A DNA stretch of 64,000 bases from Megasphaera stantonii. GTDB taxonomy: Bacteria; Bacillota; Negativicutes; Veillonellales; Megasphaeraceae. The position numbers and the translations under genes were made by a program. This document shows, piece by piece, positions 29,203-37,809 of the stretch (within the stretch, counting starts at the first letter, position 1; each line of letters begins with the position of its first letter). The stretch covers positions 682,001-746,000 of the forward strand of contig NZ_CP029462.1 of NCBI RefSeq assembly GCF_003367905.1, read 5' to 3'. The notes below the pieces were generated by a model. It saw only the letters and a list, made by a program, of their open reading frames with translations. It was not told where the DNA came from and did no database searches.

Positions 29203-29475
29203 ACTAATCAGTTCTCCTTGTCTGCAAACACATTTTTACGCACTAATTACGTACTGTTTACCTATATTTTACATAGCTGTGTCTTTCTGCATTATACCAT
29301 ATACGACTTCATTATTCTAGAAAAGGCGTTGCCAATATGGCATATTCTACATGAATTTTTTTATAGGCACAACGGGCCCTCTTCGCGGCCCATCACCGAA
29401 ACGTTAAAAGATTTAAGGCTATGCATTCTCCAGATATTGTCATTTTCATGGGTGACAAAGTTACATTACTATTTG
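29203..29475. promoter_or_regulatory. Divergent intergenic region between DUF47-pit and mtl operons
   Basis: No gene. It holds the minus-strand TATAAT (29296-29291) for DUF47-pit and a 13-bp perfect palindrome TGCCAATATGGCA (29330-29342) upstream of it, which could be an operator. No riboswitch-like fold was recognised. Confidence 0.4.
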
Positions 29476-29504
29476 TTGCGTTTGCCCCGGCCTGCCGATA
29501 TACT
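29476..29504 (+). promoter_or_regulatory. Promoter of the mannitol operon
   Basis: TTGCGT (29476-29481) and TATACT (29499-29504) with a 17-nt spacer, 68 bp before mtlA. The imperfect -35 fits an activator-dependent promoter such as an MtlR target. Confidence 0.6.
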
Positions 29505-29572
29505 TAAGCTATCAGAAACACAAGCAGTCCGGAATGCAGCGTGCGTACTGAATCACTTTAGGAGGTACAACA

Positions 29573-30988
29573 ATGAAAGCAAAGATTCAATCGTTCGGCC
29601 GCTTCCTCAGCGGTATGGTCATGCCGAACATCGGCGCCTTCATCGCCTGGGGTCTTATTACGGCTATGTTTATTCCCTCAGGCTGGCTGCCGAATGAAAA
29701 GCTGGCTGCCATGGTCGGCCCATTCCTGACCTACGTCCTGCCCCTGCTCATCGCCTATCAGGGCGGCAAGGCCGTCGGCGGCGACCGCGGCGCCGTCATC
29801 GGCGTCATCGCGACTGTCGGCGTCATCTGCGGTACATCGTACACCATGTTCATGGGCGCGATGGTCATGGGTCCCCTGGCCGGCCTGGTCATCAAAAAGT
29901 TCGACGCCGCCGCAGACGGCCGCATCAAGCCGGGCTTTGAAATGCTGGTCAACAACTTCTCCGTCGGCATCATAGGCATGCTCTTATCCATCATAGGCTT
30001 TTATCTCATCGGCCCGGTCATGGGCATCCTGCTCACCTTTCTGACGGCGGGCGTTCAGATTCTCGTCACCTACGGCATCTTCCCCCTCATCGGCCTTTTC
30101 GTCGAACCGGCAAAGGTGTTGTTCCTGAACAACGCCATTAATCACGGTATCTTCACGCCCCTGGGAGCCGAACAGGTATCGCAGGCCGGCAAATCGATTT
30201 TCTACATGATTGAAACGAACCCCGGCCCCGGCGCAGGCGTCCTCATCGCTTACTGGCTGTTCTCCAAAGACAAAACGACGAAGCACTCCGCCCCCGGCGC
30301 GCTCATCATTCACGCCTTAGGCGGCATCCACGAAATTTCCTTTCCCTACGTCCTCATGAATCCCATGCTCCTGCTGGCTACGATCGGCGGCAGCGTATCG
30401 GCGTTGTTCTATTATTCGCTCCTCGACCTCGGCTTGTCCGGCCCGCCCTCTCCGGGCAGCCTCATTTCGTACCTGGCAATGGCTCCAAAAGGGTCTACGC
30501 TGTCCGTCATCATCGGCATCTTCATCGCCGCCGGCGTGTCCTTCCTCATCGCTTCGCCCATCATCCGCATGTCCGGAGCCAAGTCGTCGGACTCTCTCGC
30601 CGAAGCCCAGCAGAAGATGAAAGACATGAAAGCCCAGTCTAAGGGCATAGCGACGCCGTCGGCCGTCGAAGCGCCGGCAGTCAATATAAAAGAAATCAAA
30701 AATATCGTCTTTGCCTGCGACGCCGGTATGGGTTCCAGCGCTATGGGCGCGGCCGTCCTGCAGAAGCGTCTGAAAAAAGCCGGCCTGACAGACATCAAGG
30801 TCAGCCACGCATCCGTTTCGGAAGTACCGAAAGACGCGCAGCTCGTCGTCTGCCATCAGGATTTGGCAGACCGGGCCAAAGCCAGCGCCCCCCAGGCCCG
30901 TCTCATTACGATTACCAACTTCATGGCGGCGCCCGAATACGCGACGCTCGTAGAAGAACTGGCCTCGGCCCAGCTCCCGCCGTCATAA
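29573..30988 (+). CDS. mtlA: Mannitol PTS transporter, EIICB component
   Basis: 471 residues. The membrane EIIC domain (residues 1-335) starts MKAKIQSFGRFLSGMVMPNI and has the substrate-binding GGIHE at 250-254. A linker leads to EIIB, with phospho-cysteine Cys382 in VFACDAGMGSSAMGA. The EIIA domain is separate (mtlF), as in Gram-positive mannitol systems. It takes up mannitol as mannitol-1-phosphate. First gene of mtlA-mtlR-mtlF-dehydrogenase, with AGGAGG upstream. Confidence 0.96.
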   Translation: MKAKIQSFGRFLSGMVMPNIGAFIAWGLITAMFIPSGWLPNEKLAAMVGPFLTYVLPLLIAYQGGKAVGGDRGAVIGVIATVGVICGTSYTMFMGAMVMGPLAGLVIKKFDAAADGRIKPGFEMLVNNFSVGIIGMLLSIIGFYLIGPVMGILLTFLTAGVQILVTYGIFPLIGLFVEPAKVLFLNNAINHGIFTPLGAEQVSQAGKSIFYMIETNPGPGAGVLIAYWLFSKDKTTKHSAPGALIIHALGGIHEISFPYVLMNPMLLLATIGGSVSALFYYSLLDLGLSGPPSPGSLISYLAMAPKGSTLSVIIGIFIAAGVSFLIASPIIRMSGAKSSDSLAEAQQKMKDMKAQSKGIATPSAVEAPAVNIKEIKNIVFACDAGMGSSAMGAAVLQKRLKKAGLTDIKVSHASVSEVPKDAQLVVCHQDLADRAKASAPQARLITITNFMAAPEYATLVEELASAQLPPS

Positions 30989-31040
30989 AAACCGGCTGCG
31001 TTATCCCACGAGGTTCCCGTCACGCAGAGGAGGTGATACT

Positions 31041-33152
31041 ACGGAATTCACACTGCGCATCCAACAAATTTTATCTATCCTGCTGCGGCATCAGGATTTT
31101 CTGCACGAACAGCAAATCGCCGACGAACTGGCCATCAGCAAGCGCACAGTCCAGCGCGAGTTGGATTACATCACGACGATTATCGCGCCGTACCAGCTGA
31201 CGCTGAAGCGCAAGAAAGGAGCGGGCCTCCTGCTGACCGGCACGCCGCAGGCAAGGCAGCGCCTGGCCGATGACTTGAACGCCTCGGACCGGTCGGATTG
31301 GTCCGATAAAAAGGAACGGCGGCGCTACTTGTTGTTCGAACTGCTGCGGGACCGGACGCCGAAAAAGCTGTACCATTACAGCCGGCTCCTGGGCGTCAGC
31401 GAATCGACAGCCGCTTCCGATTTGGAAGCCCTCGGCCCCTGGCTGCGTAAAAATAATTTATCTATCCTGAAAAAGCCCGGCTTCGGCGTCATCCTGAACG
31501 GCACGGAACAAAATTACCGCGAAGCCATGCGGCGCTTCATCAGCGAGACGGCTCCTGTAGACAAATTAAAAGAAATTACCGACCCCCATGCCGCCCTGGC
31601 GAAAGCCGTCATGAACGTAACGGACAACGGCATTTACCGCCTGCTGAACAGCCGCACGATCCAGCGCATCGACGCCCTGCTCGGCGAGATGAACGAACCC
31701 AAGCTCCGCCAGTTTACCGACTCGGCTTATATCGGTCTGATCATCCACATCGCCATCAGCGTCGAACGCATGCAGCAGGGCAACGTACCGTCAGACGAGC
31801 AATTCCTGCCCTTGGAGGAAGATGGCGAAGACCTGCGTCTGGCCCGGCGCATTCTCCAGGCCATCGAAGAAGAATTTCACCTGCATATGCCTGAGCTGGA
31901 GCTGTCCTACCTGCTGCTGCACATCAAGGGCGCGAACATTCATTACACCAACGTGCCCGACGAAACAGTGCCGACAGACCTGAACGGCAAAAAATTGATC
32001 AACCTCATCGACGCCATGATAGACGCCTTCGATTCCCGCCAAGCTTATATGCTGCGCTGTGACGAAGAATTTATCCGCGGGCTCTTCGTCCACCTGCAGC
32101 CGGCCATCGTCCGACTGACCAATCACCTCAATATCATCAATCCCCTGCTGGACGATATCAAGGAAGAATACGCCGACACGTTTCAAAAATCCATCCGGGC
32201 GGCCCGCGTACTGGAAAAGGGCATCGGTGCCGCCGTGTCCGAGGAAGAAATCGGGTATTTGACGATTCACTTCGGCGCGGCCCTGGAACGCATGAAGGGG
32301 AAAACGGCTTTTACGCGAAAGGTTTCCGTCGGCATCGTCTGCGCCAGCGGCTTCGGCGTCGCCCGCCTGATGATGACACGGCTGCGCAACAAGCTGTCCG
32401 CCGCCGTCTCGCTCAAGACCTACGGCAAGGGCGACCTGACGCCGGAGGTCATCAAAGCCACGGATTTCTTCGTCAGCAGCCTGCCCCTGAACCGTCCGGA
32501 TATCGACGCCGTCCGCATCTCGCCGCTCATCACCCAGTCCGATATGAGCCGCATCCAATGCAAGATCGAAGAATACGCCCACATCCGCAAGCAGGTCCAT
32601 CGTGAAGAAGGCGAAAAGCAGCCCGACGAGTTCGTACAGGAACTGGCGGAAACCCACAAATCAGCAGAAGAAATCGCCCATATCCTGAAAGGCTACGCCA
32701 TGTATACTGCCGACGCGTCCCTGCCCTTTGACCAGGCCGTAGCCTGGCTCTGCGGCCAAGTCGCCGAATCGGAGTCGCAAAGCCGGCAGCTGTATGAAGA
32801 TATTATGAAGCGGGAACGGCTGAGCAGCCAAATCTTTCCCGACCAGGGCTTCGCCCTGCTGCACTGCCGGACCTGCGCCGTCAGTCACGCCGCCTTTTAC
32901 ACCTGTATGCCGTCGGAAAGCAGCTTCTCCGACCCCTACTTTCAAGGCGTCGGCATGATCCTGCTCATGGCGATGCCCGCCGCCGGCCCTACCCGCCTGT
33001 ACACAGACCTGCTAGGCTTCATCAGCAGCTCCCTGGTCATAGACGACAGCTTCAACGAAGCCGTCCTAAGCCGCAGCGAAGGCCTCATCCGTTCCGAGCT
33101 GCAGCGCATCCTCAAGCTGTATTTCAATACATTGCTCATAAAACTTACGTAA
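31041..33152 (+). CDS. mtlR: MtlR-type PRD transcriptional activator, apparent ACG start
   Basis: The frame encodes an N-terminal HTH (EFTLRIQQILSILLRHQDFL then ISKRTVQRELDY), a second HTH region, two PRD domains regulated by PTS phosphorylation, an EIIB-Gat-like domain (GIVCASGFGVARLMMTRL) and a C-terminal EIIA-like domain, about 703 residues. No ATG, GTG or TTG precedes the HTH in this frame after the TAG at 30951. A strong AGGAGGT (31028-31034) points to ACG at 31041, 6 nt away. A TTG at 31161 would delete the first HTH. Placement between mtlA and mtlF is typical of clostridial mtl operons. Confidence 0.88.
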   Translation, partial: TEFTLRIQQILSILLRHQDFLHEQQIADELAISKRTVQRELDYITTIIAPYQLTLKRKKGAGLLLTGTPQARQRLADDLNASDRSDWSDKKERRRYLLFELLRDRTPKKLYHYSRLLGVSESTAASDLEALGPWLRKNNLSILKKPGFGVILNGTEQNYREAMRRFISETAPVDKLKEITDPHAALAKAVMNVTDNGIYRLLNSRTIQRIDALLGEMNEPKLRQFTDSAYIGLIIHIAISVERMQQGNVPSDEQFLPLEEDGEDLRLARRILQAIEEEFHLHMPELELSYLLLHIKGANIHYTNVPDETVPTDLNGKKLINLIDAMIDAFDSRQAYMLRCDEEFIRGLFVHLQPAIVRLTNHLNIINPLLDDIKEEYADTFQKSIRAARVLEKGIGAAVSEEEIGYLTIHFGAALERMKGKTAFTRKVSVGIVCASGFGVARLMMTRLRNKLSAAVSLKTYGKGDLTPEVIKATDFFVSSLPLNRPDIDAVRISPLITQSDMSRIQCKIEEYAHIRKQVHREEGEKQPDEFVQELAETHKSAEEIAHILKGYAMYTADASLPFDQAVAWLCGQVAESESQSRQLYEDIMKRERLSSQIFPDQGFALLHCRTCAVSHAAFYTCMPSESSFSDPYFQGVGMILLMAMPAAGPTRLYTDLLGFISSSLVIDDSFNEAVLSRSEGLIRSELQRILKLYFNTLLIKLT

Positions 33153-33165
33153 GGAGAACATCATC

Positions 33166-33585
33166 ATGGAAATTTTACAGAAAAAGAACATCATCCTCAA
33201 CTGCCAGCCGAAGGCCAAGGAAGATGTCATTAGGGAAATCGGCAAGATTTTCTGCGAAGACGGCTACACGACAGAAAAATATACCCAGGCCATGCTGGAC
33301 AAGGAAACGGTCTTCAATACGGCCATCGGCAACAGCGTAGCCATTCCCCACGGCATCGAAGAAGGCAAGGTCGAAGTGCAGCACGCCGGCCTGGTCATCA
33401 TGACCTTCCCCGAAGGCACGGACTGGAACGGCACGACGGTCAAGCTGGTCATCGGCATTGCCGCCGCCGGCGACGAACACGTCGACATTCTGAGCAATAT
33501 TGCCGTCACTTGCTCCGACGAAGACGACGTAGAAGACGTCGTCCACAGCTCTGTCGATGAAATCTACAACATGTTCGCTAACTAA
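33166..33585 (+). CDS. mtlF: Mannitol PTS EIIA component
   Basis: 139 residues, PTS_EIIA_2 domain. The phospho-histidine is His62 in SVAIPHGIEEGK. It passes phosphate from HPr to the EIIB domain of MtlA. It starts 13 bp after mtlR with an AAGGAGAA site. Confidence 0.95.
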   Translation: MEILQKKNIILNCQPKAKEDVIREIGKIFCEDGYTTEKYTQAMLDKETVFNTAIGNSVAIPHGIEEGKVEVQHAGLVIMTFPEGTDWNGTTVKLVIGIAAAGDEHVDILSNIAVTCSDEDDVEDVVHSSVDEIYNMFAN

Positions 33586-33645
33586 GAGGTCAACGTATAC
33601 TCATATACAGAACCCTATATTAAGCATGATACTCAGGAGGTATAT

Positions 33646-34914
33646 ATGATGAAAACAAAAGCAGTCAGAATGTACGGCACGAGAGATTTGCGCCTGGAAG
33701 AATTTGAACTCCCGGAAATCAAAGACGATGAAATTTTAGCCAAAATTATTACGGACAGCATCTGCATGTCTACATATAAATTAGTCGAACAAGGAAAAAA
33801 GCATAAACGGGCTCCCCAGAACATCGACACGAACCCCATCATTACGGGCCACGAATTTGCCGGCGTCATCGTCAAGGTCGGCAAGAAATGGCAGGACCAG
33901 TTCAAGCCGGGCATGCGCTTCGCCCAGCAGCCGGCGCTGAACTATAAAGGCAGCCTGGCTTCGCCGGGATATTCCTATGAATTTTTCGGCGGCGACTGCA
34001 CGTACTGCATCTTCCCCCACGAAGTCATGGAATTAGGCGCTCTGATGCCCTACGAAGGCGAAAGCTTCTTCGAAGCGTCCTTGGGCGAACCGATGAGCTG
34101 CATCATCGGCGGCTACCGGGCCAACTACCACACGAACAAGCATAACTATAACCACGCTATGGGCACAAAAGAAGGCGGCAATATCATCATCCTCGGCGGC
34201 TGCGGCCCCATGGGCTTAGGCGCCGTCAGCTACGGCATCCGCTTTGAAAACAAGCCGAAACGCATCGTCGTAACGGACATCGACGAAAGCCGCATCAATC
34301 GGGCGAAAGAAGTCATTTCCCCCGAATACGCCGCCCAGTACGGCGTCGAACTCCACTACATCAATACGGGAGCCATGGACGATCCCTATGAAGAACTCAT
34401 GAAGATCACCGACGGCCATGGCTACGACGACGTCTTCGTATATGCGCCGGTCCGCGCCGTCGCCGAGCTGGGCAACAGACTGCTGGCCTTCGACGGCTGC
34501 ATGAACTTCTTCTCCGGCCCGACGGACAAAAACTTCAGCGCCGAAATCAACCTGTATGACTGCCACTACACGAGCACCCACATCATGGGCACGACGGGAG
34601 GCAACAACGACGACCTCATCGAAGCCAACAACCTGGCTGCCAAAGGCATCATCAACCCGGCCGTCATGGTAACGCATGTCGGCGGCATCGACAGCATCAT
34701 CGACACGACGCTGAACCTGCCGCATATCAAGGGCGGCAAAAAGCTGGCCTATACGCAGTTCGACATGCCGATGACGGCCATCGAAGATTTCGCCAAATTA
34801 GGCGAAACAGACCCGTTCTTCCTCGAACTGGACGCATGCTGCAAAGCTCACAACGGCCTCTGGAACGCCGAAGCGGAAAAAATGATCCTGAAGCACTTCA
34901 ACGTAGAAATCTAA
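33646..34914 (+). CDS. Zinc-type alcohol dehydrogenase, L-sorbose-1-phosphate reductase (SorE) family
   Basis: 422 residues, medium-chain dehydrogenase fold. The N-terminal catalytic domain has ITGHEFAGVI, and the Rossmann motif GGCGPMGLGAVSYG lies near residues 185-198. Collinear similarity to SorE (from memory) includes RDLRLEEFELP, GHGYDDVFV, CMNFFSGPTDK and HYTSTHIMGTTGGN. The four-Cys structural zinc loop of many ADHs is absent. It is in the mtl operon exactly where mtlD (mannitol-1-phosphate dehydrogenase, a different family) normally lies; mtlD is not present. It probably oxidises mannitol-1-phosphate or sorbitol-6-phosphate to a ketose phosphate. That substrate is inferred from context. 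AGGAGG site present. Confidence 0.82.
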   Translation: MMKTKAVRMYGTRDLRLEEFELPEIKDDEILAKIITDSICMSTYKLVEQGKKHKRAPQNIDTNPIITGHEFAGVIVKVGKKWQDQFKPGMRFAQQPALNYKGSLASPGYSYEFFGGDCTYCIFPHEVMELGALMPYEGESFFEASLGEPMSCIIGGYRANYHTNKHNYNHAMGTKEGGNIIILGGCGPMGLGAVSYGIRFENKPKRIVVTDIDESRINRAKEVISPEYAAQYGVELHYINTGAMDDPYEELMKITDGHGYDDVFVYAPVRAVAELGNRLLAFDGCMNFFSGPTDKNFSAEINLYDCHYTSTHIMGTTGGNNDDLIEANNLAAKGIINPAVMVTHVGGIDSIIDTTLNLPHIKGGKKLAYTQFDMPMTAIEDFAKLGETDPFFLELDACCKAHNGLWNAEAEKMILKHFNVEI

Positions 34915-34966
34915 CCGTTCACCTTCTCTTTTCTCTTCATCCGGCAGATTCTACGAATGCAGTACA

Positions 34967-35008
34967 TCCCCTCGCGCAGGCCTCTTTCCTGCCGGGGGGA
35001 TTTTTCTA
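34967..35008 (+). terminator. Terminator of the mannitol operon
   Basis: GC-rich imperfect hairpin TCCCC...GGGGA (34967-34971 with 34996-35000) with GCAGG/CCTGC inside, followed by TTTTTCT. Its tail overlaps the 3' end of the convergent cyclase gene. Confidence 0.75.
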
Positions 35009-35650
35009 TTCAAACCAGGCGACCGCCCGGACGGGCGCGCCGTCGCTTTGATGTACTTTTAACGGAAAGCATCCGAACCAAAATAAGCCGCTGCCGCACA
35101 GGTGAAGATTTTTCAGGTTTTCTATATTGATCATTTCCCGGCGCTGAAACAGCTTCCTATGCCGCGTCAGCTCTTCGTCGCCTATGGGATCGATGCCGAA
35201 CGTATCGAACCCGATGCCTTTATACGACCCGGCGACGACGTATTCCAGCACGGAGTCGTCTATACAGGGATAGTCGCCGAAGTATTGGGGCGTTCCCCAG
35301 TAGGCGTCCCAGCCTGTGTGAAACAGCAGAAACTCTGCCTTTTCTACTTTGTCTCCATAGGGCCGCAGGCAATCCATCGTAATCGCCCCGCCTTCCTTTA
35401 CGCGGCGGCAGTCGACGACCAGGGCCTTGCCGATAAATTGGCCGGCATCATACTGATCCAGCGTCGTGCCTTCGTTTAATACATGGGCTGGCGGATCGGC
35501 GTGGGTGCCGACGTGCGTGCAGATGGAAATCTTCGTTTCTTTGAAGCCGTCCGTTTCGCAGGTACTTACCGTCTGCAGGGACGGCTCTTCCGTTCCCGGA
35601 AACACGGGCATATGCTCCCGTATGGTATGGGTCAAATCGATAACCTTCAC
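35006..35650 (-). CDS. Cyclase-family metal-dependent hydrolase (kynurenine formamidase-like)
   Basis: 214 residues. The metal-binding signature HVGTHADPPAHV (HxGTHxDxPxH) marks the cyclase/arylformamidase superfamily. Members hydrolyse N-formylkynurenine, isatin or related amides; none of those pathways is visible here, so the substrate is open. GTG start at 35648-35650, preceded by GAGGAGG, preferred over an upstream ATG without such a site; the protein then starts VKVIDLTHTI, as the family does. Confidence 0.8.
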   Translation of the reverse strand: MKVIDLTHTIREHMPVFPGTEEPSLQTVSTCETDGFKETKISICTHVGTHADPPAHVLNEGTTLDQYDAGQFIGKALVVDCRRVKEGGAITMDCLRPYGDKVEKAEFLLFHTGWDAYWGTPQYFGDYPCIDDSVLEYVVAGSYKGIGFDTFGIDPIGDEELTRHRKLFQRREMINIENLKNLHLCGSGLFWFGCFPLKVHQSDGAPVRAVAWFE

Positions 35651-35704
35651 AATAAAACGCCTCCTCGCTATGTCTATAGTATTCATCATACTATGAAACG
35701 GCGC

Positions 35705-35742
35705 AAAAAAATACCGTCGGCAAGGTCTACCAACGGTATTTT
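35705..35742 (-). terminator. Terminator after tpiA
   Basis: Stem AATACCGT / ACGGTATT (35710-35717 with 35733-35740), followed on the minus strand by TTTTTT. It ends the gpmI-cggR-pgk-tpiA stretch. Confidence 0.75.
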
Positions 35743-35756
35743 CGAGCGAAATGCGA

Positions 35757-36518
35757 TTATTTTACAACGGCGTTGTCGATAATAGCCATGAAGTCGTCGA
35801 CTTTCAGGCTGGCGCCGCCGACGAGGCCGCCGTCAATATCGGGAGAGCCCGTCAATTCGGCTACGTTGCCGCCTTTTACGCTGCCGCCGTAGAGGACGGA
35901 CACGCTGTCGGCAACGTCGGCGCTGTAGAGGGCCGCGATTTTCTTGCGGATAATGGAGCAAACTTCCTGAGCCTGAGCGGCCGTAGCCGTCTTGCCCGTG
36001 CCGATAGCCCAAATCGGTTCGTAGGCGATGACGACCTTCGCCAAGTCGTCGGCGCCGATGCCTTCGAGTGCCTTTTCAATCTGTCCTTCAATCCAAGGCT
36101 GCATAATGCCTTCTTCGCGCTGTTCCAGCGTTTCGCCGCAGCATACGATAGGCGTAAGGTTATGAGCCAAGGCGGCTTTCGTTTTCTTATTGACCGTTTC
36201 GTCCGTTTCGTTGAAATACGTACGGCGTTCGGAATGGCCGATAATGACGTGGGTTACGCCGATATCTACGAGCATAGCCGGAGATACTTCGCCCGTAAAA
36301 GCGCCGCTTTCTTCCCAATGCATATTCTGCGCGGCTACGTGGATCGGCGTGCCTTTCGTCAATTCCACAGCCATCGGCAGATACGGAAATACGGGAGCAA
36401 CGACGACTTCGGCTTTGACGTCCTGCACTACGCGGCCGACGAGGCCCGTAATCGTTTCCTTGGCGTCCTTGCCAGTATGATTCATCTTCCAGTTGCCGGC
36501 AATAATAGTTTTTCTCAT
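35757..36518 (-). CDS. tpiA: Triosephosphate isomerase
   Basis: 253 residues, normal length. MRKTIIAGNWKMNHTG (Lys13 region), catalytic His in VIIGHSERRTYFNET and Glu in AYEPIWAIGTGKTA are all intact. Last gene after pgk, 34 bp downstream, with AGGAGG site. Confidence 0.98.
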   Translation of the reverse strand: MRKTIIAGNWKMNHTGKDAKETITGLVGRVVQDVKAEVVVAPVFPYLPMAVELTKGTPIHVAAQNMHWEESGAFTGEVSPAMLVDIGVTHVIIGHSERRTYFNETDETVNKKTKAALAHNLTPIVCCGETLEQREEGIMQPWIEGQIEKALEGIGADDLAKVVIAYEPIWAIGTGKTATAAQAQEVCSIIRKKIAALYSADVADSVSVLYGGSVKGGNVAELTGSPDIDGGLVGGASLKVDDFMAIIDNAVVK

Positions 36519-36552
36519 GAGAGCATCCTCCTATCTGAAATATGATGATATA

Positions 36553-37734
36553 TTATTTATCGCTCAGCGATTCGACGCCGGGCAGTTTCTTGCCTTCAAG
36601 GTATTCAAGGGACGCGCCGCCGCCAGTGGAAATATGGCTGATCTGGTCGGAAAGGCCCGTCTTGTTGACGGCCGATACGGAGTCGCCGCCGCCGACGATG
36701 GATACGGCATCCGAAGCCGCTACGGCTTTCGCCACGGCTTCCGTGCCTTTCGCGTAATTTTCCATTTCAAATACGCCCATAGGGCCGTTCCAGACGATGA
36801 GCTTCATAGGAGCTAATTCTTTGGCAAAGAGTTCCTGCGTCTTCGTGCCTACGTCGAGGATCATCCAGTCGGCCGGCACGTCGGCGACGTCTACGACCTT
36901 GTGGTCGGCGTCGTTGTCAAAGGCAGCTGCTACCATGACGTCGACGGGAAGGAGAAGCTTCGTTCCCTGTTCTTGAGCCTGGGCGATGAGGCTCTTCGCC
37001 AGATTGATTTTATCGGCTTCGACGAGGGATTTGCCGATGCCGTAGCCCTGGGCGGCCAGGAACGTATTGGCCATGCCGCCGCCGATGATCATGAGGTCGA
37101 CCTTCGGCAGGAGATTGGAAATGACTTCGATTTTATCGGAAACCTTCGCGCCGCCGATAATCGCCGCAAAGGGATGGGCCGGATTGTCTACGGCGCCGCC
37201 GATGAAGCGGATTTCCTTTTCCAGCAGGAAGCCTGCAGCCATAGGCAGGTACGCCGTAATGCCGGCAACGGAGGCATGGGCCCGGTGGCAGCAGCCGAAG
37301 GCGTCGTTTACGCCGACTTCAGCCAATTCGGCGAGCTGGCGGGAAAATTCGGGATCGTTCTTTTCTTCTTCCTTATGATAGCGAAGGTTTTCGAGAAGCA
37401 GGACTTCGCCGGGCTGGAGCGCTTCGGCCATGGCTTTCGTTTCCGGGCCGACGCAGTCCGGAGCAAATTTTACGGGGATTCCCAGTAATTCGGAAAGGCG
37501 TTCGGCAACGGGTTTCAGCGAATACTTGGGAACGGCTTCTCCCTTCGGACGGCCGAGATGGCTGGCCAGGATGACTGCCGCGTGATGGTCGAGCAGATAC
37601 TTAATCGTCGGCAGCGTTTTCTGAATGCGCGTGTCGTCCGTAATACGGCAGTCGCCGTCGAGGGGCACGTTGAAGTCCGCTCTGACGAATACCCGTTTGT
37701 TGTCCACTGTAATATCTGTAATTGTCTGTTTCAT
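36553..37734 (-). CDS. pgk: Phosphoglycerate kinase
   Basis: 393 residues starting MKQTITDITVDNKRVFVRADFN, preceded by GGAGGAGG. Substrate motif RADFNVPLDGD and ILASHLGRPKGE (N-domain), IIGGAKVSDKIEVI and nucleotide-loop GGGDSVSAV (C-domain) are intact. Lies 75 bp after cggR and 34 bp before tpiA. Confidence 0.97.
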   Translation of the reverse strand: MKQTITDITVDNKRVFVRADFNVPLDGDCRITDDTRIQKTLPTIKYLLDHHAAVILASHLGRPKGEAVPKYSLKPVAERLSELLGIPVKFAPDCVGPETKAMAEALQPGEVLLLENLRYHKEEEKNDPEFSRQLAELAEVGVNDAFGCCHRAHASVAGITAYLPMAAGFLLEKEIRFIGGAVDNPAHPFAAIIGGAKVSDKIEVISNLLPKVDLMIIGGGMANTFLAAQGYGIGKSLVEADKINLAKSLIAQAQEQGTKLLLPVDVMVAAAFDNDADHKVVDVADVPADWMILDVGTKTQELFAKELAPMKLIVWNGPMGVFEMENYAKGTEAVAKAVAASDAVSIVGGGDSVSAVNKTGLSDQISHISTGGGASLEYLEGKKLPGVESLSDK

Positions 37735-37809
37735 GGAAAAATCCTCCTCCATATCGTAACGATACATATATACTCGTCAGCGTCTGCTAGACGCTGGAAA
37801 AGCCTCGTA

